Shown here one piece after another: positions 22,902 through 30,137 of a DNA stretch of 60,924 nt. The DNA is from Bacteroidota bacterium (GTDB lineage: Bacteria > Bacteroidota > Ignavibacteria > Kapaibacteriales > NICIL-2): the NCBI GenBank assembly GCA_019695345.1, contig JAIBAE010000019.1:1-60924 (forward strand), given 5' to 3'. A program made the translations under genes and the position numbers. Below the pieces are notes generated by a model, which was given only the letters and a program-made list of their open reading frames with translations, was not told the DNA's origin and did no database searches. Position 1 is the stretch's first letter. Each line of letters starts with the position of its first letter.

Positions 22902-23738
22902 ATGGAAAACACCGATACCATTAAAGAACTCGTAAAACAAAAGTATAGCGAGATAGCTTTACAAAGCAAAGAAACAAACCTATCGTCATGCTGCGGTGCA
23001 GGCGGTTGCTCTACCGAAGTATATAGCATCATGAGCGATGATTACACAACGTTAGCCGGTTACAACCCCGATGCAGACTTGGGCTTGGGGTGCGGATTAC
23101 CTACGGAATTTGCACTTATAAAAAAGGGTGATACCGTAATTGATTTAGGCAGCGGCGCTGGTAACGATTGCTTTGTAGCCCGCAACGCCACAGGCGAAGA
23201 CGGCAGAGTAATTGGCGTTGACTTCACACCTGCTATGATAGAAAAAGCGCGTATCAATGCACAAAAGTTAGAATTTTATAATGTAGAATTCAGGCAAGGA
23301 GACATAGAGAATCTTCCTGTAACAGCCAACGTTGCCGATGTCGTTATCAGTAACTGTGTGCTAAACCTCGTGCCCAATAAGAACAAAGTATTCAGCGAGA
23401 TATTCAGAGTGCTAAAAACAGGCGGACACTTTAGTATATCGGATGTAGTGTTAATAGGCGTGTTACCCGAGGCACTTCGTAAAGATGCAGAGATGTATGC
23501 CGGTTGTGTTGCAGGTGCAATTCAGAAAGATGAATACCTTGGGCTTATTACAAGCAATGGTTTTTCTAACATAACAATCCAAAAAGAAAAACAAATTGTA
23601 ATACCCGATGATATTCTTAAAAACTATTTGAGCGATACTGAAATCACCGACTTCAAATCCGGCGTTACCGGAATTTTTAGTATCACCGTATTTGCCGAAA
23701 AATCCAAAAACTGTTGCGGAACAGATTGTTGCAATTAA
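22902..23738 (+). CDS. arsM: Arsenite methyltransferase
   Basis: 278 residues from ATG 22902. SAM-binding motif DTVIDLGSGAGNDCF and conserved ArsM cysteines: CC in LSSCCGAGGCS, Cys64 in LGLGCGLPTEF, Cys in ISNCVLNLVP and in MYAGCVAGAI. The C-terminus ends NCCGTDCC, a typical vicinal-Cys tail. It methylates As(III) to mono- and dimethyl species that are volatile or exportable. The longer ORF from 22803 overlaps arsR out of frame and is rejected. Confidence 0.94.
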   Translation: MENTDTIKELVKQKYSEIALQSKETNLSSCCGAGGCSTEVYSIMSDDYTTLAGYNPDADLGLGCGLPTEFALIKKGDTVIDLGSGAGNDCFVARNATGEDGRVIGVDFTPAMIEKARINAQKLEFYNVEFRQGDIENLPVTANVADVVISNCVLNLVPNKNKVFSEIFRVLKTGGHFSISDVVLIGVLPEALRKDAEMYAGCVAGAIQKDEYLGLITSNGFSNITIQKEKQIVIPDDILKNYLSDTEITDFKSGVTGIFSITVFAEKSKNCCGTDCCN

Positions 23739-23756
23739 ACAACACTCAACTGTAGT

Positions 23757-23790
23757 AATGTGTACACATCTTCAATGGTGTGTACACATT
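23757..23790. promoter_or_regulatory. Perfect inverted repeat in the arsM-acr3 spacer
   Basis: 12-bp arms AATGTGTACACA and TGTGTACACATT separated by 10 nt. Each arm contains the self-palindrome TGTGTACACA, and the two are 20 bp apart start to start, about two helical turns. It could be a tandem operator or an RNA hairpin attenuating acr3-arsC. No T tract follows, so it is not an intrinsic terminator. Confidence 0.6.
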
Positions 23791-23842
23791 GCATTTGTTG
23801 TTCTTCATGATGAATCACTTAGGTATTTACCAATAAACTACT

Positions 23843-24876
23843 ATGCAACCCAAACTCAAATTTGTAGATCGTTATCTTACCCTTTGGATATTTCTGGCAA
23901 TGGCACTTGGTGTTGCCATTGGGTATATATTTCCGGAAGTAAAAAATCTTAACCAATTACTCTCGGTTGGTACAACCAACATACCATTAGCAATAGGTTT
24001 GATTTTAATGATGTACCCTCCGCTTGCAAAAGTGGACTACTCGTTGTTACCAAAAGCAATTCAGGATAAAAAAGCAATTACGCTATCGTTAGTATTAAAC
24101 TGGATAATAGGTCCGGTTTTGATGTTCATACTTGCCATTGCATTCTTACGGAATGAGCCCCATTACATGGCAGGTTTAATACTAATTGGTCTTGCCCGTT
24201 GCATTGCAATGGTAATAGTGTGGAACGATTTATCGGGCGGGAACAGAGAGTACGGAGCATTATTGGTAGCACTTAACAGTGTGTTTCAGGTAGCAACCTA
24301 TAGTTTTTTCAGTTGGCTGTTTATCAACGTTCTACCACAGTATTTGGGTTTAGGAGAGTTTAATGTTGTAGTGCCTATGCAAGATGTAGCTCAAAGTGTG
24401 TTTATCTATCTTGGAATTCCATTTGTAGGTGGCGTAGTAAGTAGATATATCTTGATTAAACAAAATGGTAAAGACTGGTTTAACACAAAGTACATTCCGG
24501 TAATCTCTCCTATTACGCTTTATGCCTTATTGTTACCATTGTGCTGATGTTCAGCTTAAAAGGTGATGCAATTGTACAACTACCGTTCGACGTTATAAAA
24601 ATTGCAATACCGCTTACAGCATATTTTATGGTTATGTTTTTTGGCAGTTTCTTTATTGGCAAACTACTGCACATCCCATACGATAAAAATGCAGCCATCT
24701 CTTTTACAGCAACAGGCAATAACTTCGAGTTAGCTATTGCTGTTGCCATAGCCGTATTCGGAATCCATTCGCCAGAAGCATTTACAGGTGTTATTGGTCC
24801 TTTGGTCGAGGTTCCGGTTTTGATATTGTTAGTTAAGGCGAGTTTATACTTAAAAAAGAAATATTACACAGCATGA
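23843..24876 (+). pseudogene. acr3: ACR3 arsenite efflux permease, frameshifted
   Basis: Two overlapping frames together make one ACR3 (~344 residues): 23843-24547 carries TM1 to ~TM7, including the conserved Cys segment [19 protein letters not shown], and ends [11 protein letters not shown]-stop. 24541-24876 resumes with [11 protein letters not shown] and contains the essential Glu region [10 protein letters not shown]. One extra base near 24533-24540 (TTGTTACCATTGTG) would restore [16 protein letters not shown], the expected family sequence. So this is a one-base deletion: a real inactivating mutation, a phase-variable site, or a sequencing/assembly error. The acr3 end overlaps arsC by ATGA. 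Confidence 0.9.
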
Positions 24877-25292
24877 AAAAGATATTAGTTCTTTGTACGG
24901 GCAATAGTTGCCGAAGCCAAATGGCGGAAGGATATTTACGGTTCTTTGCAAACAGTAATGCAGAGATATACAGTGCCGGTGTAGAAACTCACGGACTCAA
25001 TCCAAAAGCCGTAGCATTTATGGAGGAAGATGGAATTGATATTTCACATCATACATCCAACAACGTTAACGAATACTCTGATATTAATTTTGATGTTGTA
25101 ATTACCGTTTGCGATAACGCCCAGGAACGTTGTCCTGTTTTTCCAACAAAGGCAATTAAAATACACCACAACTTTTCCGACCCCTCAAAAGTTACGGGTA
25201 CAGACAATGAAGTTGCCACAGCATTCCGCACAGTTCGCAATCAGATAAAAGAGTTCAGCAAGAATATCATAGATACATATATTGGTGAATAA
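24873..25292 (+). CDS. arsC: Arsenate reductase, thioredoxin-coupled
   Basis: 139 residues, low-molecular-weight phosphatase fold. P-loop [13 protein letters not shown] (nucleophile Cys8), plus Cys80 and Cys87-type pair in [15 protein letters not shown], the three-Cys relay of S. aureus pI258-type ArsC. It reduces As(V) to As(III) for efflux by ACR3 or methylation by ArsM. ATGA overlap with the preceding frame, implying coupled translation. Last gene of the ars operon. Confidence 0.94.
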   Translation: MKKILVLCTGNSCRSQMAEGYLRFFANSNAEIYSAGVETHGLNPKAVAFMEEDGIDISHHTSNNVNEYSDINFDVVITVCDNAQERCPVFPTKAIKIHHNFSDPSKVTGTDNEVATAFRTVRNQIKEFSKNIIDTYIGE

Positions 25293-25300
25293 TAGGTTGT

Positions 25301-25500
25301 TGCTATCGCAATCCGCACCAAACATACATTTCTAAACACCGTTGTCCTGCGGGAAAGAATGTTGTGCAATAAAGAATGTTTATCGTTAACGATAGGAGCT
25401 TACGTTTCCTTTGTTAAGGTTGTAAATGCACACCGTTCTCTCCGGCAAAATGAAGCTGTGCTTTGCTTGCGGCTTGGTGCCGTCTGGCGATAGCAGAAAA
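25301..25500. repeat. A-A inverted doublet downstream of ars
   Basis: Forward A 25301-25360 (TGCTATCGCAATCCGCACC ... CCTGCGGGAAAGAATG) and reverse A 25434-25500 (GTTCTCTCCGGCAAAATG ... GTGCCGTCTGGCGATAGCA) face each other across ~75 bp. It fills the convergent gap between arsC and the next gene. Confidence 0.8.
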
Positions 25501-25502
25501 TG

Positions 25503-26372
25503 TTATTTCTTTTTCTTCTTTTTTTGTTCTTTAAGAACGGGCTGAGTGTTTGGCGTTATGGGAGTAGTTGTTCGGTTTATGGTAAACTCGCCAATGGCAC
25601 TGTAGCCGTCGCCCGAACCGTACGCAATGCCATCAGGTCGTGTTGATATAAGGTGCCACACATAGTTACCATTGGCTACGGAATCGGGGATGTGCCATAC
25701 AAATGTGGGTGCATCGGTTACAATTGTTGTAAGCACTGGCTGATTGTTACGGATTGCCTGCGCCGGATTTACTGACCCCAAAGGATAACACTGTAACTTG
25801 TATAATATCTTTGGTGGCTTAGGTGTTACTGGATACCAACTGAAACGTATTGCCGATGTTGGTACAGAATCGTTATTAATGGGTGATAATAATACAGGTA
25901 ATGTATATGCTTTGATGGATGCCTTAGAACAAATAGGTTTTGCTAAAAAGGTAGTTCCGGTGGTATCGGTGATGTTAACACATACCGAGTAATTTCCCGA
26001 AGTTGTGAGCGCACCTGCACGTTTATCTAATGTACTGTGCTTTGTGAATAACCGCAGGGTGGATAATGGTAACACATCGGTGGTAGAGAGTGTTATACCT
26101 GCGCCGGGAAGCAGTGTGCGGACGGCAGCAAGAGCTGTGTTTGTTTTGGCGCACAAGGTGCCCTCCCTAACTATACTGATATCTATCTTATAATGTATTT
26201 CTTTCGATGAAGTGTTGTTGAGTGTAATCGAAAGACTCTGTAGTTCGCTCCACTCTACCATATATGGCGATAAAACCGTATCTACCTTGGCGGATATTTG
26301 CAACGGAAATTCCTCTGCCTTTACCAGAAGAGTGAAAAAGAAAAAGCAAATAATTCGTAGAGATAATTTCAT
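25503..26372 (-). CDS. Secreted protein of unknown function with poly-Lys tail
   Basis: 289 residues. Signal peptide MKLSLRIICFFFFTLLVKAE. The body is strand-rich (EWSELQSLSITLNNTSSKEI ... SGNYSVCVNITDTTG ... FVWHIPDSVANGNYVWHLIS), resembling fibronectin/Ig-like modules; the SPINNDSVPTSAIRFSW ... YKLQCYPL part is typical of FN3-like repeats in Bacteroidota surface proteins. Ends in seven lysines directly before the stop. There is no type IX sorting domain. No family recognised. Divergent from the isomerase gene. Confidence 0.7.
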   Translation of the reverse strand: MKLSLRIICFFFFTLLVKAEEFPLQISAKVDTVLSPYMVEWSELQSLSITLNNTSSKEIHYKIDISIVREGTLCAKTNTALAAVRTLLPGAGITLSTTDVLPLSTLRLFTKHSTLDKRAGALTTSGNYSVCVNITDTTGTTFLAKPICSKASIKAYTLPVLLSPINNDSVPTSAIRFSWYPVTPKPPKILYKLQCYPLGSVNPAQAIRNNQPVLTTIVTDAPTFVWHIPDSVANGNYVWHLISTRPDGIAYGSGDGYSAIGEFTINRTTTPITPNTQPVLKEQKKKKKK

Positions 26373-26446
26373 TGTGGCAAATTGTTTATTATCATTGCAT
26401 CAGTTTACAAAGATACATCATCCAAATTCAACAAAAGGATTACACT

Positions 26447-27520
26447 ATGGCTGCCAACGATTCATTGTTTCTGCCCGATAAAGCAGATATGTACAATGTG
26501 CTGTTAACATTCCCGGAACAAGTACGCCACGCCGTTGCAATTGGCGAAGACGCTCCGTTTTTTACTAACACACCGCAATCTAACGATATTGTTGTGTTGG
26601 GCTTAGGCGGCTCGGCAATTGGCGGCGATTTAGTTCGCTCGTATTGCGCTGCCACCAAAGGTGCAAACTCACTTAACATCAGCGTTAGCCGTGGATACAA
26701 TGTTCCCGGAACAGTGAACGATTCCACTTTGGTTGTTGCAAGCTCGTACAGCGGCGATACCGAGGAAACCTTAAGTGCGTACGCCGAAGCACGGAAACGT
26801 ACAAAGAACCTACTTGTTATCAGCACCGGTGGCAAAATCTCTGCGCAAGCAACAAAGCAACAAGTTCCGTTAATAGTTATCCCTAAAGGATTTCAGCCGC
26901 GTTGTGCATTGGGATATTCGTTCTTTCCGTTGTTGTACACGGTAATGCGCCATCCTTCTGTTACAAAGAATGCCGCATCGCTAACTAAAAAAGCAGTTAC
27001 CGAAACGATTGAAACCTTAGATAAACTATCGGAAGTTTATGCAAACCCTAACGGTAAAAATCCGGCGTTACGCCTTGCTAAAAAACTTCATGGAACGGCT
27101 CCGGTAGTTTATTCGGCAAGCGAGAGAATGGACGCAGTAAATTTACGTTGGCGCGGACAGATTCAGGAAAATGCCAAGAACGTAGCATTTGGGCATGTAC
27201 TACCGGAAATGAACCACAACGAGATTAACGGCTGGGGCTATCCTAAAAAAGTAACAAAGAATTTCTCTGTTGTGCTATTACGCGATGCCGAAGACCACCC
27301 ACGGGTAAGCATTCGATTTGATGCACTGAAAGATATTATTAAAAAGAATGTAAAGTCGGTTAACGAAATCAACCTACAAGGTGGTTCGTTGCTTGCACGC
27401 ATGTTTAGTGCAATATACCTTGGCGACTGGGTGAGTTATTACATGGCAATGCTTAACGGTGTTGACCCATCGCCCGTTCCTGTTATTATGAAACTTAAGG
27501 CACATCTTGCCGAAAAATAA
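26447..27520 (+). CDS. Bifunctional phosphoglucose/phosphomannose isomerase
   Basis: 357 residues from ATG 26447 with AAAAGGA upstream; a TTG start at 26372 would add 25 unlikely residues. SIS domains: VLGLGGSAIGGDLVRSY and ASSYSGDTEETLSAYAEA (conserved SYSGxT), then the C-terminal PGI/PMI region with PEMNHNEINGWG (catalytic Glu/His) and HPRVSIRF. This is the archaeal/bacterial PGI-PMI family (about 330-350 residues). It interconverts glucose-6-P, fructose-6-P and mannose-6-P in glycolysis and sugar-nucleotide supply. Confidence 0.92.
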   Translation: MAANDSLFLPDKADMYNVLLTFPEQVRHAVAIGEDAPFFTNTPQSNDIVVLGLGGSAIGGDLVRSYCAATKGANSLNISVSRGYNVPGTVNDSTLVVASSYSGDTEETLSAYAEARKRTKNLLVISTGGKISAQATKQQVPLIVIPKGFQPRCALGYSFFPLLYTVMRHPSVTKNAASLTKKAVTETIETLDKLSEVYANPNGKNPALRLAKKLHGTAPVVYSASERMDAVNLRWRGQIQENAKNVAFGHVLPEMNHNEINGWGYPKKVTKNFSVVLLRDAEDHPRVSIRFDALKDIIKKNVKSVNEINLQGGSLLARMFSAIYLGDWVSYYMAMLNGVDPSPVPVIMKLKAHLAEK

Positions 27521-27568
27521 ACTAATGAACTGGTTTAAGATTTTGGGTTGTTATTTCAACGTACTCAT

Positions 27569-27658
27569 TGTCATTCCCGAAAACGCTGATGAAGCGTTTA
27601 TCGGGAATCCAGTATTTTCAGGTACTTATTATGGATATCCGATTTCTCGGGTATGACA
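27569..27658. repeat. Family C palindromic element, copy 2
   Basis: 90 bp closely matching the copy at 10694: TGTCATTCCCGAAAACGCTG, GCGTTTATCGGGAATCC, closing CTCGGGTATGACA. Its last six bases supply the ATG of the following methyltransferase gene. Confidence 0.88.
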
Positions 27659-28897
27659 GTCGGTAATAATAATTTTAAACCGCTTTCATTTGATAATGTG
27701 ATAATAAAAGAAACCTTTCTGAGAGAACTTGCAAATGCGCTCGTGGCAATTATAGCCGACGGGCGCTTTGCTGATAGTGTACTTCAAAAAAAACTACGCG
27801 AACACAAATGGCTACCCGAAGAGCGCAGTTTATTTGCACAAGCAACCTACGATATCCTGCGCAACTGGCGCCGCGTGTGGTTTGCCATAGGGCAAGAACC
27901 ATCGCCCGAAATGCCGCGCGTGATAAAAGCCGTCTGTGCTTGGTTTGCAATGAATGGCTTTAAACTTCAACGCTCAGCATCATTACCCGATATTGATGTT
28001 GCTACTGTACGCAGTAAATGGCAACAAGCCGAAGGCGAACGAGCAATTAAATATTCATTACCCGATTGGCTAGATAAACGTGGCGCAAAAGAACTTGGCG
28101 AAGTATGGAACCAAACGGTACATGCGTTACACCACGAGCCGGTTGTTGCTTTGCGGGTAAACACCATTAAGGCAACACGCACCGATGTTCAGCAACAACT
28201 AAAAGCACTTGGCATACAAACAAATACAACGGCACTTGCCCCCGATGCACTTATCCTGCGCGAACACACCAACATTTTTGGTACCGAAGTGTTTAAAAAA
28301 GGGTTTGTAGAAATGCAAGATGTTGGCTCGCAATGTATAGCACCGTTTGTACAGCCCGAACCCGGAATGCGTGTAATAGATGCGTGTGCAGGAAGTGGCG
28401 GAAAATCCATACACCTTGCTGCGCTTATGTGCAACAAAGGTAAAATCATTGCGCTTGATACCGAAGAATGGAAACTAACCGATTTATCCAAACGTGCTCA
28501 ACGTAATGGCATTCACATCATAGAAACACGGCACATCAACACAACTAAAGTAATCAAGCGGTTAACAAACTCGGTCGAACGTGTGTTACTTGATGTACCA
28601 TGTTCCGGCTTGGGTGTATTACGCCGCAACCCCGATGCAAAATGGCATCTGCAACCCGAGGACATCAACAGTTTTATAACAACACAGCGCGACATCTTAA
28701 CGCGGTACTCGGCTATGATAACCGAAGGCGGTAAACTTGTCTACGCTACGTGCAGTGTATTGCCATCCGAGGGCGAAGAACAGGTACGGTGGTTTATACA
28801 GCAAAACCCAACATGGCACATCGAAGAAGAACGCCGCATCAATCCCCACACCGATAACTGCGATGGCTTCTACATGGCGCGTTTATCAAAACAGTAA
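27653..28897 (+). CDS. rsmB: RsmB/NOP2-family rRNA (cytosine-C5) methyltransferase
   Basis: 414 residues. N-terminal helical NusB-like part (ERSLFAQATYDILRNWRRVW). Catalytic domain with SAM loop VIDACAGSGGKSIHLAALM, motif IV LLDVPCSGLGVLRRNPDAKW (with the release Cys), and motif VI VYATCSVLPSEGEEQV (TC nucleophile). It modifies 16S rRNA C967-equivalent; other NOP2-type targets are possible. The annotated start lies inside repeat C; residues 1-15 (MTVGNNNFKPLSFDN) look unlike the family, so the native start may be slightly downstream. Confidence 0.9.
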   Translation: MTVGNNNFKPLSFDNVIIKETFLRELANALVAIIADGRFADSVLQKKLREHKWLPEERSLFAQATYDILRNWRRVWFAIGQEPSPEMPRVIKAVCAWFAMNGFKLQRSASLPDIDVATVRSKWQQAEGERAIKYSLPDWLDKRGAKELGEVWNQTVHALHHEPVVALRVNTIKATRTDVQQQLKALGIQTNTTALAPDALILREHTNIFGTEVFKKGFVEMQDVGSQCIAPFVQPEPGMRVIDACAGSGGKSIHLAALMCNKGKIIALDTEEWKLTDLSKRAQRNGIHIIETRHINTTKVIKRLTNSVERVLLDVPCSGLGVLRRNPDAKWHLQPEDINSFITTQRDILTRYSAMITEGGKLVYATCSVLPSEGEEQVRWFIQQNPTWHIEEERRINPHTDNCDGFYMARLSKQ

Positions 28898-28914
28898 ATT
28901 GTTCTTCCTATCAA

Positions 28915-29004
28915 ATGTTACATCAATTAGTCCTTTCGGATGTTACATCAATTAGTCCTGTCGGATGTTGCATCAATTAGTCCCGTCAGATGTTACATCT
29001 GACG
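28915..29004. repeat. 25-bp tandem repeat, 3.6 copies
   Basis: ATGTTACATCAATTAGTCC plus six bases recurs at 28915, 28940 and 28965, with a partial fourth at 28990. The last junction forms GTCAGATGTTACATCTGAC, an inverted repeat. A related string (ACGTCAGATGTACCATCCG) is found near 46697. It starts the 680-bp gene-free stretch 28898-29577. Confidence 0.85.
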
Positions 29005-29018
29005 TAAAGGATAGTATG

Positions 29019-29492
29019 GTTACCCGCCTCTGCCGTCGCAACCCGCAAGCGCGCCAACCCTGTGCGAACCGAACGTTCTACTTCGCAGTTAATCACGAAT
29101 TACGTGATGTTAAACAGATATGATATAATACTGTAGATAATAACCCCATGCTTTAGCGTGGGGATTTCAAACCTACAACATCCCCTCGGGACTTTAGTCC
29201 TGAGTAGTTGCAGGGCTAAAGCCCATTAGTACTTAGGTGCTTGTTTCTCCGCGCTAAAGCGGCGGAGTTATTGGGATACTGTGGATTTGTTACATTTGTT
29301 GTAATAAGTATTGTGTATTCATACATCAATGTAGTATTACATCAACGCAATCGTAGCGAGGCATCGCGTCGCTACGATTACAGTAATCTGTAATTCGTAG
29401 TTAAGAAGTCATTCGTACTTAACTGCGAAGCACAAGGAACGGTTCCGCCCGGGTGACGGCGCAGGCGGCGCGTTTCGGCAGAGGCGGGAACC
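29019..29492. repeat. B-B inverted doublet with nested hairpin cluster
   Basis: Forward B 29019-29092 (GGTTACCCGCCTCTGCCGTC ... CTTCGCAGTTAA) and reverse B 29420-29492 (TTAACTGCGAAG ... GGCAGAGGCGGGAACC). The outer and inner ends are both inverted with respect to each other. Between them are four CTTTAG/CTAAAG hairpins and a GAGGCATCGCGTCGCTACGA segment also found in the 161-bp array. Confidence 0.8.
29144..29266. repeat. Cluster of four hairpins with TTTAG/CTAAA loops
   Basis: CCCCATGCTTTAGCGTGGGG (29144-29163), CTCGGGACTTTAGTCCTGAG (29185-29204), GGGCTAAAGCCC (29213-29224), and CTCCGCGCTAAAGCGGCGGAG (29247-29267). Stems differ in sequence but all share the same loop core; the first two have TTTAG and the last two its complement, so the cluster is symmetric. 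Confidence 0.8.
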
Positions 29493-29577
29493 CACAAAAA
29501 ATAACCCACAGTATTTTTTTCGGTATTGCATAATTTGTTTGAAACAAAAGCAACAGAGCTAAGTCAGTCGGTTACGT

Positions 29578-30135
29578 ATGAGCAATACTCCATCTACATA
29601 CACGGATTTTGAACTTTACATGCAGTTATCTGCGGCACATTCCCGCGAGTCTGCATTTAAGGAGTTATACCGCAGGTACGAACAACGCGTGTGGGCGTAT
29701 TGTTGGGTATCGTTGCATAACGAGGATAAATCGAAGGATATAATTCAGGAAGCGTTTTTCCGGTTTTACAAGGCAGGTGAGAAAGGTGTTGCTGTTGATA
29801 ATGTTCCGGCGTACCTGATGCGGATTGTACGCAACCTTGTGATTGATGAACACCGTAAATCCGACCGACAGTTTGTTGATATTGACGATATAGATATTCC
29901 TGCTCCGGCAGATGGCTACGAACAGCGCGAGATGAATGCAATTATTGAAACCGCATTGCAGTTGCTTCCGGCAGAGTATAAAGATGCCCTTATTATGCAA
30001 ACGTACAGCGATATGAGTTACAACGAAATTGCCGAGGTACAAAACGTTCCGCTTACAACCGTGCGGAACAGAATTGTTAGGGCTAAAGCACGTATGCGCG
30101 AGATTCTCTCGGTGTACATTAACAACGGCGAGTAA
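29578..30135 (+). CDS. ECF-type RNA polymerase sigma factor
   Basis: 185 residues. Region 2: FKELYRRYEQRVWAYCWVSL ... KDIIQEAFFRFYKA (conserved QExF core). Region 4: IIETALQLLPAEYKDALIMQ ... SDMSYNEIAEVQNVPLTTVR, the helix-turn-helix contacting the -35 element. Directly followed (2 bp) by a membrane protein with an anti-sigma-like N-terminus. The pair probably forms a signalling module. The gene sits beside the large repeat region 28.9-29.5 kb. Confidence 0.93.
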   Translation: MSNTPSTYTDFELYMQLSAAHSRESAFKELYRRYEQRVWAYCWVSLHNEDKSKDIIQEAFFRFYKAGEKGVAVDNVPAYLMRIVRNLVIDEHRKSDRQFVDIDDIDIPAPADGYEQREMNAIIETALQLLPAEYKDALIMQTYSDMSYNEIAEVQNVPLTTVRNRIVRAKARMREILSVYINNGE

Positions 30136-30137
30136 GT

